DNA from: Pseudomonas sp. LBUM920
GTDB taxonomy: Bacteria; Pseudomonadota; Gammaproteobacteria; Pseudomonadales; Pseudomonadaceae
Length of the DNA: 64,000 nucleotides
Assembly (NCBI RefSeq): GCF_003852315.1
Contig: NZ_CP027762.1
Location: forward strand, 434,001 to 498,000
Reading direction: 5' to 3'
The notes beneath the pieces were generated by a model, which made no database searches, was not told the origin of the DNA, and saw only the letters and a program-made list of their open reading frames with translations. Positions 8,201 through 16,461 of this stretch are shown here, in pieces. Positions within the stretch are counted from its first letter, which is position 1. Each line of letters opens with the position of its first letter. Position numbers and translations under genes: made by a program.

Positions 8201-9046
8201 TTACACGGCCGGTCGCGGGTGAATCACGGCCCGCAGGCGCTCCTCTTCGAGAAACTTCATGATGATCGGCGCCACGGCTTCGGCCCGGGTGATCAGGAAC
8301 AGGTGACCGTCATCGATGATGTGCAACTGCGCGTTGGGAATACGCCAGGCGAGCATGCGCATATTGATCAGCGGAATCAGCGGGTCGTCGTCACCCGCCA
8401 GCACCAGCGTGGGTTGGCGGATCTTGTGCAGCCAGTGAATGCTGGTCCAACCCAGCCCGGCGAACAGCTGCCAGTAATAGCCGAGCTTGCCGGCCGAGCG
8501 CACTTTGCTCGCGTGCTCGGCGGCCAGTTTCGCGTCGCGCCGGAACGAGCCGCCATAAATCATCGGCGCAATGCGCACCACGTGGGACGGTTGGATGTAG
8601 CGCCGTGGGCTTGCCATCAGCCACAGCACCTTGGGCTTGCCCGGCACCATGAACGCACCGGCAGCGGTGGCGGCGAGAATGAGTTTTTTGCAGCGCTCCG
8701 GGTAGTCGTAGGCGAACTGCTGCGCGAGCGCGCCACCCCATGACACGCCCACGGCATTCACTTGGCCATAGTCGAGGTAATCGAGCATGCGCGCGGTGAG
8801 TTTGGCCAGGCCAGGAAAGCGATAGGGCCGACTCGGCGTCGAGGAGCCACCGACGCCCGGTACATCGAAGGCGATTACTTCCAGGTCCGGGTCCAGCGCC
8901 TGGACGAACGGAAACACCAGCTCAAGGTTGGCGCCGATGCCGTTGAAAATCAGCAGCGGCGTCAAGTGAGGCTTGCCCGGGCGTACCGCCGTGCGGATGG
9001 CCTGGCCATCCAGGTCGATGGTACGGAAGATGAACGGTTGCGGCAT
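8201..9046 (-). CDS. phaZ: Intracellular medium-chain PHA depolymerase
   Basis: Alpha/beta-hydrolase (281 aa) that releases 3-hydroxyalkanoate from granules. The nucleophile elbow GVSWGG (Ser102), the acid in GDDDPLIP and the His in DDGHLFL are visible. The start at 9046 gives the conserved MPQPFIFRTIDLDGQ; the in-frame extension upstream runs into a REPIN. It sits between the two synthases, so synthesis and mobilisation are co-encoded. Confidence 0.97.
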   Translation of the reverse strand: MPQPFIFRTIDLDGQAIRTAVRPGKPHLTPLLIFNGIGANLELVFPFVQALDPDLEVIAFDVPGVGGSSTPSRPYRFPGLAKLTARMLDYLDYGQVNAVGVSWGGALAQQFAYDYPERCKKLILAATAAGAFMVPGKPKVLWLMASPRRYIQPSHVVRIAPMIYGGSFRRDAKLAAEHASKVRSAGKLGYYWQLFAGLGWTSIHWLHKIRQPTLVLAGDDDPLIPLINMRMLAWRIPNAQLHIIDDGHLFLITRAEAVAPIIMKFLEEERLRAVIHPRPAV

Positions 9047-9094
9047 GGGCTTACCCTGCAAAATGGCGCTATTTCCCTGCGGGAACACGGTCAA

Positions 9095-9181
9095 TGTGGG
9101 AGCTGGCTTGCCTGCGATGCAGGCGCTGCGGTGTATCAGGCCTACCGAGTGGATGCCATCGCAGGCAAGCCAGCTCCCACA
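9095..9181. repeat. REPIN-like palindrome (GTGGGAGCTGG class) between phaZ and phaC1
   Basis: TGTGGGAGCTGGCTTGCCTG and its inverted partner flank a 45-base centre. It fills most of the 152-base gap between phaC1 and phaZ, so it will be transcribed and can fold in the mRNA inside the pha operon. Confidence 0.9.
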
Positions 9182-9198
9182 TTTGATCCCATTCCAGC

Positions 9199-10878
9199 CT
9201 ACCTTTCGTGAACGTATGTGCCCGGCGCCGCCTCAGCGGCCGCATAGGTTTTGTTACCCAGACTCGTAGGTGCTTTCTTCAACTTACCCGCCCGCTCTGC
9301 CTGCCACACCTGCCAATGCAGCCACCACGAGTCAGTGTGCTTGGTCGCATTTTCCTGCCATTCCAGCGCCTTGCCCGCCAGGCCATCGCTGGTTTGGTAG
9401 CGCGCCTTGGGGTTGCCCGGCGGGTTGAGGATGCTCTGGATATGCCCACTGCTGGACAACACAAACTCGACCTTGCCGCCAAACAGCTGCGCCGACTTGT
9501 AGCAGGACTGCCACGGCGTGATGTGGTCGTTGGTGCCGGCCAGTGAGTAGATGTCGGCGGTAACCTGCTTGAGGTCGATCGGCGTGCCGCACACTTCCAG
9601 GGCGTTGGCACGCACCAGCGGGTTGTTCTTGAACAGCTCGATCAGGTCACCGTGAAAGGCGGCCGGTAAACGCGTGGTGTCGTTGTTCCAGAAGAGGATG
9701 TCGAACACCGGCGGCTCGTTGCCCAGCAGGTAGTTATTGACCCAGTAGTTCCAGATCAGGTCGTTGGGGCGCATCCAGGCAAACACCTTGGCCATGTCGC
9801 GGCCTTCCAGCACACCGGCCTGGTAGGAGTGGCGCTTGGCTGCCTCCAGGGTCTGCTCGTCGACGAACAGCGCTACCTGGGTGTCCAGCGTGGTGTCCAG
9901 CACGCTCACCAGCAAGGTCAGGGCGTTGACCTTCTTCTCCCCCAGCGCCGCGTAGTGGCCCAGCAGCGCGGTGCAGGTGATACCGCCGGAGCAGGCGCCG
10001 AGCATGTTGATGTCTTTGCTGCCGGTAATCGCCGTAACCACATCGACTGCTTCCTTGAGCGCCTCGATATAGGTCGACAGGCCCCACTCGCGCTGGGCCT
10101 TGGTCGGGTTGCGCCAGCTGACGATAAACGTCTGCTGGCCATTACGCAGGCAGAAGCGCGCCAGGCTCTTTTCCGGGCTCAGGTCGAATACATAGAATTT
10201 GTTGATCTGCGGCGGCACCACCAGCAGTGGGCGCTCGTGCACCTGTTCGGTGATCGGCTTGTACTGGATCAGCTCCAGCACGTCGTTGCGAAAAACCACG
10301 GCGCCTTCGGTGGTGCCCAGGGTCTTGCCCACTTCGAAGGCACCCATGTTGACCTGGCTCGGCATGCCGCCGTTGTGCACCATGTCCTTGGCCAGATGGG
10401 ACAAACCATCAAGCAGGCTTTTGCCGCCGGTTTCAAAGAAGCGTTTGACCGCCGCCGGGTTGGCCGCGCTGTTGGTGGGGGCCATGGCTTCGGTCATCAG
10501 GTTGATCACGAAGTGGCCGCGGCTGATGTCTTGTTCCGACAGGTTGCTGTCGCCGATCCAGTCGTGCAGTTCCTTGCGCCACGCCAGGTAGGTTTGCAGG
10601 TAACGTTTGTAGAGCGGGTTCTGGCTCCACGCCGGGTCGTTGAAGCGACGGTCATCGCCTTCGGGCACCAGCGCGGATTTGCCGAACATCACGTTCTTCA
10701 ACTCGACACCAAAATGCGCGACGTGTTTGACGCTGTGTAACGGTTGCTTGATGGCTTGGGTCAGCACCATCTTCGCCGAAGCTAATAAGTCCTTTTTTCG
10801 TAACGCGATGATCGGGTTCAGCCCCAGGGTGTTTTCAGAGGCCTGGCGTTTCAAGTCATCGTTATTCTTGTTACTCAT
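9199..10878 (-). CDS. phaC1: Class II PHA synthase 1
   Basis: 559-aa medium-chain PHA polymerase. The catalytic triad is visible: Cys296 in GACSGG, Asp451 in GTNDHITPW, His479 in SSSGHIQS. The protein starts MSNKNNDDLK and is collinear with PhaC2. Lead gene of phaC1-Z-C2-D, preceded by a sigma-54 promoter at 10995-11010. The adjacent depolymerase and phasins support turnover of storage polymer made from fatty acid or sugar-derived 3-hydroxyacyl-CoA. Confidence 0.98.
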   Translation of the reverse strand: MSNKNNDDLKRQASENTLGLNPIIALRKKDLLASAKMVLTQAIKQPLHSVKHVAHFGVELKNVMFGKSALVPEGDDRRFNDPAWSQNPLYKRYLQTYLAWRKELHDWIGDSNLSEQDISRGHFVINLMTEAMAPTNSAANPAAVKRFFETGGKSLLDGLSHLAKDMVHNGGMPSQVNMGAFEVGKTLGTTEGAVVFRNDVLELIQYKPITEQVHERPLLVVPPQINKFYVFDLSPEKSLARFCLRNGQQTFIVSWRNPTKAQREWGLSTYIEALKEAVDVVTAITGSKDINMLGACSGGITCTALLGHYAALGEKKVNALTLLVSVLDTTLDTQVALFVDEQTLEAAKRHSYQAGVLEGRDMAKVFAWMRPNDLIWNYWVNNYLLGNEPPVFDILFWNNDTTRLPAAFHGDLIELFKNNPLVRANALEVCGTPIDLKQVTADIYSLAGTNDHITPWQSCYKSAQLFGGKVEFVLSSSGHIQSILNPPGNPKARYQTSDGLAGKALEWQENATKHTDSWWLHWQVWQAERAGKLKKAPTSLGNKTYAAAEAAPGTYVHER

Positions 10879-10994
10879 CTACGACGCTCCATTGTCCGAA
10901 AGACGAGTACCGGCGATTGCTGCGCACCCAATTTCGATACACGACACCAGCCTGGTACTGCGACTCGGGTGACCGTTGATACCGCATCGTCAAA

Positions 10995-11010
10995 TGCAGG
11001 GAACTTGCCA
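10995..11010 (-). promoter_or_regulatory. Sigma-54 (-24/-12) promoter of phaC1
   Basis: Read on the minus strand the sequence is TGGCAAGTTCCCTGCA: GG and GC separated by exactly 10 bases, matching the RpoN consensus tGGCacg-N4-TTGCa. It lies about 115 bases upstream of the phaC1 start. RpoN control of medium-chain PHA synthesis has been reported in pseudomonads. Confidence 0.7.
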
Positions 11011-11127
11011 GTTCCATTGGTTACCCGAGTTTAATTTTTTTCGCAAGCGGGCCAATCGTTGACCACGCGACAGGGCATTCAAGCAGATGAAATTAGAAAA
11101 TGCCCTCTAAAGAGCAAGACGCCTGAG

Positions 11128-11505
11128 TTAGAGCATCAGCCGCACGACCGACTCGCTCGGGTCGCGGGTTTTACCGGCTGCTTTGAGCTCGGCAAGATAG
11201 TCGGCCCACAGGGCTTCCTGGCGCACGGCCAACTGGTAGAGGTAATCCCAGGTGAACAGGCCGCTGTCATGGCCGTCGTCGAAGGTCAATTTCAGTGCGT
11301 ACTGACCGGCCGGTTCTATCTTGATCAGCCTGACGTTGATCTTGCCGAATTGCAGGATGGGTTTGCCGTGGCCCTGGACCTCGGCGGAAGGCGAGTGGGT
11401 GCGCAGCAGCTCGGCGCTGAGCTGGTAGGCCTCATCGGGCCCGTAGGTGAGGCCGAGGGTGTTGGAGGTTTTGTGCAGGTTTACAGCGGTAGGGAATTTC
11501 GACAT
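11128..11505 (-). CDS. DUF971 (gamma-butyrobetaine hydroxylase N-terminal-like) protein
   Basis: 125-aa protein made of the DUF971 domain, a small beta-rich fold also found at the N-terminus of gamma-butyrobetaine hydroxylases and in proteins linked to Fe-S metabolism. Signatures are LTYGPDEAYQLSAELLR (about 18-34) and FDDGHDSGLFTWDYL (about 74-88). The start at 11505 (MSKFPTAV) was chosen over 11535 because the family begins there. Conserved between hslU and phaC1 in pseudomonads; the exact function is not known. Confidence 0.85.
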   Translation of the reverse strand: MSKFPTAVNLHKTSNTLGLTYGPDEAYQLSAELLRTHSPSAEVQGHGKPILQFGKINVRLIKIEPAGQYALKLTFDDGHDSGLFTWDYLYQLAVRQEALWADYLAELKAAGKTRDPSESVVRLML

Positions 11506-11538
11506 CGATAATAATCCTGAAGGAACCGGCTTCAAAAT

Positions 11539-11626
11539 GTGGGAGCGGGCTTGCTCGCGAATGCGGTGTGTCAGTCAGCAGATCTGATACTGAGACACCG
11601 CATTCGCGAGCAAGCCCGCTCCCACA
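11539..11626. repeat. REPIN-like palindrome (GTGGGAGCGGG class)
   Basis: TGTGGGAGCGGGCTTGCTCG is mirrored by CGAGCAAGCCCGCTCCCACA, and the inner arms (AATGCGGTG, CACCGCATT) continue the symmetry, making a long hairpin between hslU and the DUF971 gene. Confidence 0.92.
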
Positions 11627-11653
11627 GTAAAGCAAAGCGGTCCTGAGTGAGGC

Positions 11654-12991
11654 TTACAGGATATAACGAGACAGGTCTTCGTTCTGCGCCAATTCGCCCA
11701 GGTGGCTGTTGACGTAGTCGGCGTCGATCTTGATCGCTTCGCCATTTTGCGCACCGGCCATGTCACCGGCGCTGAAAGACACTTCCTCCAGCAGGCGCTC
11801 AAGCAAGGTGTGCAGGCGACGCGCACCGATGTTTTCGGTCTTCTCGTTGACCTGCCAGGCAATCTCCGCCAGGCGCTTGATACCGTCCGGCAGGAACTCG
11901 ATCGCCAAGCCTTCGGTTTTCAGCAGCTCACGGTACTGCTCGGTAAGCGACGCATGCGGCTCGCTGAGGATGCGTTCGAAGTCGCCTGGGGTCAGCGCCT
12001 TGAGTTCCACACGAATCGGCAGACGGCCTTGCAGCTCCGGCACCAGATCGCTTGGTTTGCTCAGGTGGAACGCACCGGAGGCGATAAACAGGATGTGGTC
12101 GGTCTTGACCATGCCCAGCTTGGTGTTCACGGTGCAGCCTTCGATCAGCGGCAGCAGGTCACGCTGTACGCCCTCGCGGGACACGTCGACGCCACCGGAG
12201 TTACCGCGCTTGGCCACCTTGTCGATCTCGTCGATAAACACGATGCCGTGCTGCTCGACCGCTTCCAGCGCCTTGGCCTTGAGTTCTTCCTCATTCACCA
12301 GGCGCCCGGCTTCCTCGTCGCGCACCAGTTTCAGCGCCTCCTTCACCTTGAGCTTGCGGCTTTTCTTCTTGCCCTTGCCCATGTTGGCGAACAGGTTCTG
12401 CAGCTGGCTGGTCATTTCTTCCATGCCAGGCGGTGCGGAAATATCCACGCCAGCCACTTCGGCGACTTCGATCTCGATTTCCTTGTCGTCCAGCTGGCCT
12501 TCACGCAGGCGCTTGCGGAACAGCTGACGGGTATTGGAATCGGACGACGGCGCGGCATCTTCGTTAAAGCCCATGCGCGCCGGTGGCAGCAGGGCGTCGA
12601 GGATGCGTTCTTCGGCGGCGTCTTCGGCGCGGTGGCTGACCTTGGTCATTTCCTGTTCGCGCAGCAACTTCAGTGCGGCGTCGGCCAGGTCACGAATGAT
12701 CGACTCGACGTCGCGGCCCACATAGCCCACTTCGGTGAACTTGGTGGCTTCGACTTTGATGAACGGGGCGTTGGCCAATTTGGCCAGGCGCCGGGCGATT
12801 TCGGTTTTACCGACGCCGGTCGGGCCGATCATCAGGATGTTCTTCGGCGTTACTTCAACGCGCAATTCTTCCGGCAATTGCATCCGGCGCCAGCGGTTAC
12901 GCAGCGCAATGGCAACGGCGCGCTTGGCATCGTCCTGGCCGATGATATGGCGATTAAGTTCATGGACGATTTCGCGGGGAGTCATGGACAT
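11654..12991 (-). CDS. hslU: HslU, ATPase subunit of the HslUV protease
   Basis: AAA+ unfoldase (445 aa) that feeds substrates to HslV. Walker A GPTGVGKTE is at 56-64, Walker B FIDEIDK in the middle after the inserted I-domain (about 110-240), and the protein ends in the HslV-docking tail SRYIL. The start at 12991 (MSMTPREIV) gives the normal family length. It lies 37 bases downstream of hslV, the standard hslVU operon order. Confidence 0.98.
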   Translation of the reverse strand: MSMTPREIVHELNRHIIGQDDAKRAVAIALRNRWRRMQLPEELRVEVTPKNILMIGPTGVGKTEIARRLAKLANAPFIKVEATKFTEVGYVGRDVESIIRDLADAALKLLREQEMTKVSHRAEDAAEERILDALLPPARMGFNEDAAPSSDSNTRQLFRKRLREGQLDDKEIEIEVAEVAGVDISAPPGMEEMTSQLQNLFANMGKGKKKSRKLKVKEALKLVRDEEAGRLVNEEELKAKALEAVEQHGIVFIDEIDKVAKRGNSGGVDVSREGVQRDLLPLIEGCTVNTKLGMVKTDHILFIASGAFHLSKPSDLVPELQGRLPIRVELKALTPGDFERILSEPHASLTEQYRELLKTEGLAIEFLPDGIKRLAEIAWQVNEKTENIGARRLHTLLERLLEEVSFSAGDMAGAQNGEAIKIDADYVNSHLGELAQNEDLSRYIL

Positions 12992-13028
12992 AGTGTTTGG
13001 CGGCCTCAAGCGGGAATAAGCCTACGGC

Positions 13029-13559
13029 TTACTCGGCGAGGTCCTGCTCCTCAATGGTGAAGTTGTGGTTGGTGAACACGCAGATGTCGCCGGCAATGCC
13101 CAAGGCAGTCTCGACGATTTCACGGGCCGACAGATCGGTTTTCTTCAGCAAGGCGCTGGCCGCCGCTTGGGCATAACCACCGCCGGAACCCATGGCGATC
13201 AGGCCATGTTCAGGCTCAACCACGTCGCCGTTACCGGTGATGATCAAGGACGCGTCTTTGTTGGCGACGGCCAACATGGCTTCCAGGCGGCTGAGGGAGC
13301 GATCGGTACGCCATTCTTTGGCGAGTTCGACCGCGGCGCGAACGAGGTGGCCCTGGTGTTTTTCCAGCTGGCCCTCGAAACGCTCGAAGAGGGTGAAGGC
13401 GTCGGCGGTAGCGCCGGCAAAGCCCGCGAGAACCTGCCCGTGGTATAGACGACGCACCTTTTTGGCGTTGCCTTTCATCACGGTGTTGCCAAGGGAAACC
13501 TGGCCGTCGCCGCCCATGACGACTTTGCCGTGGCGACGTACTGAAACGATGGTGGTCAA
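13029..13559 (-). CDS. hslV: HslV, proteasome-like peptidase subunit
   Basis: Threonine peptidase of HslUV (176 aa). A TTG start at 13559 is chosen because the next codons give TTIVSVRR, placing catalytic Thr1 directly after the initiator, as the family requires; the in-frame GTG five codons upstream would bury it. GGAG lies about 9 bases before the TTG. The GSGGGYAQAAA motif and FTNHNF C-terminal region are typical. Followed by hslU. Confidence 0.96.
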   Translation of the reverse strand: MTTIVSVRRHGKVVMGGDGQVSLGNTVMKGNAKKVRRLYHGQVLAGFAGATADAFTLFERFEGQLEKHQGHLVRAAVELAKEWRTDRSLSRLEAMLAVANKDASLIITGNGDVVEPEHGLIAMGSGGGYAQAAASALLKKTDLSAREIVETALGIAGDICVFTNHNFTIEEQDLAE

Positions 13560-13704
13560 GGGGAGAGTCTCCACGCAGCGGGGCGAAAATGCCCTGATGG
13601 AATCTCATATGGGGGTGGCGGGAGGGATTTCAACCGTAGAGGGTTATGGCGGACGGGCGGTGTTTATAAGTCTTACACTTTCTCAAGCACACCTCAAAAC
13701 CAAA

Positions 13705-13794
13705 TGTGGGAGGGAGCTTGCCCCCGATGGCGGCGCTTCAGTCGCCAAACATAGTGACTGATCTACCGCTATCGGGGGCAAGCCCCCTCCCACA
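13705..13794. repeat. REPIN-like palindrome (GTGGGAGGG class)
   Basis: TGTGGGAGGGAGCTTGCCCC and GGGGCAAGCCCCCTCCCACA ends, with one mismatch (A for G at base 11), between hslV and the SPOR gene. Confidence 0.9.
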
Positions 13795-13817
13795 TTTTGA
13801 TCCGCGTTGACTCTGAA

Positions 13818-14519
13818 TCAACGGCTCTGGCGTTGTTGTAACAACAGGTTGCTAAACCCTGCGCCGGCCAGCTGCTTCTGCGCCACGGTCAGCTGTTCAC
13901 GGTTGCTGAATGGCCCCACCAGCACGCGATACCACGTCGCATCCTTCACCGTGCCGGACTCCACCGTCACCGCCTGGCCCAGCAGGATGATCTGCGCACG
14001 CACGCGATCCGCGTCCGCCTGTTTCGGGAACGAGCCCGCTTGCAGGAAGAACTTGGTCACCGGCGCAGCCTTGGTGGTGGCCACGGGCGGCGGTGGCGGC
14101 GGGGTGATCCCGGCCAGCGCAGCTTGCGCCCGCGCGGTGTCGATTTTCGCCGCTTCCGCTGGCGTCACCGGCGTGGTCGGCACTTGCGGCGTCGGCAGGG
14201 TTTTCTCCGGCACGGCGTCGGGCGGCACGATCACTTCCGATTCCGGCAGCAGCGTGTAGAAGTCGTATTTCGGCTTCACCGGTGCAGTCGGGCTTGGCGC
14301 CGTCTTGTTGGCTTCGGCCATTTTCGTGGCCTTCTGCTGCTCTTGCTTGACGCGCTTGACGTCATCGCCCTTGCCCGGCTCCAGCTTCATCAGGATCACG
14401 ACGAACGCACCGACCGCCAGGCCGATGGCCATCCACAACCAGCCCGGTATAGGCTTCTTTGCCGGGGCTTGATAGCGGCTGGCGCCGCGCTTGGGTGCAG
14501 GTTTTTTCTTGGCAGCCAA
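13818..14519 (-). CDS. FtsN-like SPOR-domain cell division protein
   Basis: 233-aa bitopic inner-membrane protein: basic cytoplasmic N-terminus (AAKKKPAPKR), one transmembrane segment (about 26-46, WLWMAIGLAVGAFVVILM), a periplasmic Pro/Ala-rich linker containing PPPPPP, and a C-terminal SPOR domain (about 150-230, FFLQAGSFPKQADADRVR...) that binds denuded septal peptidoglycan. Position just after argS and the architecture match FtsN of pseudomonads; overall identity to enteric FtsN is low, so the name is given by architecture. Confidence 0.85.
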   Translation of the reverse strand: MAAKKKPAPKRGASRYQAPAKKPIPGWLWMAIGLAVGAFVVILMKLEPGKGDDVKRVKQEQQKATKMAEANKTAPSPTAPVKPKYDFYTLLPESEVIVPPDAVPEKTLPTPQVPTTPVTPAEAAKIDTARAQAALAGITPPPPPPVATTKAAPVTKFFLQAGSFPKQADADRVRAQIILLGQAVTVESGTVKDATWYRVLVGPFSNREQLTVAQKQLAGAGFSNLLLQQRQSR

Positions 14520-14520
14520 C

Positions 14521-16257
14521 TTACATACGCTCCAGGGTTTCCAGGCCTAACAGTTCCAGGCCTTGCTTGAGGGTCCGTCCAGCCAGTGCGGCGAGGCGCA
14601 GGCGACTTTGCTTTTGGGCTTCGTCGTCGGCGGTGAGGATCGGGCAGTTCTCGTAGAAGCTGGAGAACAGGCCGGCGACTTCGTACAAATAGGTGCACAG
14701 GATATGGGGCGTGCCTTTCTCACCGACGCTGTTCAGCACTTCGCCGAATTGCGCCAGTTTGGCCGCCAGTTCCTGTTCATGCGGGGCATCCAGCACGATC
14801 CGGCCTTCAACTTCGCTGAAGTCCTTGCCCAGTTTGCGGAACACACCGGCGACGCGAGTGTAGGCGTACAGCAGGTACGGCGCGGTGTTGCCTTCGAAGT
14901 TGAGCATCAGTTCGAAGTTGAAGCTGTAGTCGCTGGTGCGGTGCTTGGACAGGTCGGCGTATTTCACCGCGCCAATGCCCACCACGCGGGCGATGTTGCG
15001 CAGCTCGGCTTCGGCCAGTTCCGGGTTCTTTTCCTTCACCAGGTTGTAGGCACGTTCCTGGGCTTCGTTCAACAGGTCGATCAGCTTCACGGTGCCGCCG
15101 TCGCGGGTCTTGAACGGGCGGCCATCGGCGCCGTTCATGGTGCCGAAGCCCATGTGTTCCATGTGCATCGGGTGCGTGACGAAACCTGCGCGGCGTGCCA
15201 CTTCAAACACTTGCTGGAAGTGCAGGGCCTGGCGTTGGTCGACGAAATACAGCGCGCGGTCGGCTTTGAGCACGCCGCTGCGGTAGCGCACGGCCGCCAG
15301 GTCAGTGGTGGCGTAGAGGTAGCCGCCATCGGCCTTGACGATGATCACCGGCAGCGGCTCGCCGTCGGCGGTCTTGAATTCTTCGAGGAACACGCACTGC
15401 GCGCCGTTGCTCTCGACCAGCAGGCCTTTGGCCTTGAGGTCGTTGACCACGTTGATCAGGTCGTCGTTATAGGCGCTTTCGCCCATCACGTCGGCCATGG
15501 TCAACTTCACGTTGAGCAACTCGTAGATTTCCTGGCAGTGCGACAGCGAGATCTCGCGGAAGCGGCCCCACAACGCCAGGCATTCCTCGTCACCGGCTTG
15601 CAGCTTGACCACCAGGCCACGGGCGCGGTCGGCGAATTCTTCGGATTCGTCAAAACGCTTTTTGGCGGCGCGGTAGAAGTTTTCCAGGTCGGCCAGCTCG
15701 TTGCTGGTGATCGGGTTTTCCTGCAGGTAGGCCATCAGCATGCCGAACTGGGTGCCCCAGTCGCCCACGTGGTTCTGACGGATCACGGTGTCGCCGAGGA
15801 ACTCCAGCACCCGCGCCACGCCGTCGCCGATGATGGTCGAACGCAAGTGGCCGACGTGCATCTCTTTGGCCAGGTTGGGTGCCGACAGGTCGATGGCCAC
15901 GCGCTGCAGCGGGCCGGCCTTGCGCACGCCGATCCTGGCGTCGGCCAGGGCGGCGTCCAGGCGCGAGGCCAGGGCCTGGGTGTTCTGGAAGAAGTTGATG
16001 AAGCCAGGGCCGGCAATTTCGGCCTTGGTGACGCTGTCGTCAGCCGGCAGCGCGGCAATGATTTTTTCCGCCAGGTCGCGCGGTTTCATGCCCGCAGGCT
16101 TGGACAGCATCATCGCAATATTGCTGGCGAAGTCACCGTGGGTCTTGTCGCGGGTGTTTTCCACCTGGATCGCCGGCGTCAGGCCTTCAGGCAACACACC
16201 TTCGTTGACGAGTTGGGTGAGGGCTTGTTGGATCAGCTGGCGAATGGTGTCTTTCAT
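14521..16257 (-). CDS. argS: Arginyl-tRNA synthetase
   Basis: Class I aminoacyl-tRNA synthetase (578 aa). An Arg-tRNA synthetase N-domain (1-110) is followed by the HVGH signature (134-137), the catalytic Rossmann core and a C-terminal anticodon-binding DALR domain. The start at 16257 (MKDTIRQLIQ) gives the family length. One base separates its stop from the SPOR gene start, so the two are co-transcribed. Confidence 0.98.
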   Translation of the reverse strand: MKDTIRQLIQQALTQLVNEGVLPEGLTPAIQVENTRDKTHGDFASNIAMMLSKPAGMKPRDLAEKIIAALPADDSVTKAEIAGPGFINFFQNTQALASRLDAALADARIGVRKAGPLQRVAIDLSAPNLAKEMHVGHLRSTIIGDGVARVLEFLGDTVIRQNHVGDWGTQFGMLMAYLQENPITSNELADLENFYRAAKKRFDESEEFADRARGLVVKLQAGDEECLALWGRFREISLSHCQEIYELLNVKLTMADVMGESAYNDDLINVVNDLKAKGLLVESNGAQCVFLEEFKTADGEPLPVIIVKADGGYLYATTDLAAVRYRSGVLKADRALYFVDQRQALHFQQVFEVARRAGFVTHPMHMEHMGFGTMNGADGRPFKTRDGGTVKLIDLLNEAQERAYNLVKEKNPELAEAELRNIARVVGIGAVKYADLSKHRTSDYSFNFELMLNFEGNTAPYLLYAYTRVAGVFRKLGKDFSEVEGRIVLDAPHEQELAAKLAQFGEVLNSVGEKGTPHILCTYLYEVAGLFSSFYENCPILTADDEAQKQSRLRLAALAGRTLKQGLELLGLETLERM

Positions 16258-16321
16258 GGTGTTCTCTTTCGACCGCAAGCGGCGGCGCGCGATGCGCAGG
16301 TGGAAAAACTGGGCATTATCC

Positions 16322-16451
16322 GTGGCGAGGGCAGGCTTGCCAACCGTTCAGACGGGTTGGTAGACCTGCGGGCCTCGTCGCGGGCAAGCCCGCTCCCACA
16401 TTTAAGGGTATTCACATTTCAAAATGTGGGCGCTGGCTTGCCTGCGATAGC
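16322..16451. repeat. Broken cluster of REP ends between priA and argS
   Basis: Single REP ends of different classes lie in tandem: GTGGCGAGGGCAGGCTTGCC (16322-16341), CGCGGGCAAGCCCGCTCCCACA (ending at 16400) and TGTGGGCGCTGGCTTGCCTG (16425-16444) running almost into the priA stop. They do not form one clean palindrome and look like remnants. Confidence 0.7.
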
Positions 16452-16461
16452 GGTTTTGCTA

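Noticed and set aside
11702..13060. A 452-codon plus-strand frame opposite hslU
   Set aside because: Shadow of hslU; contains no recognisable domain.
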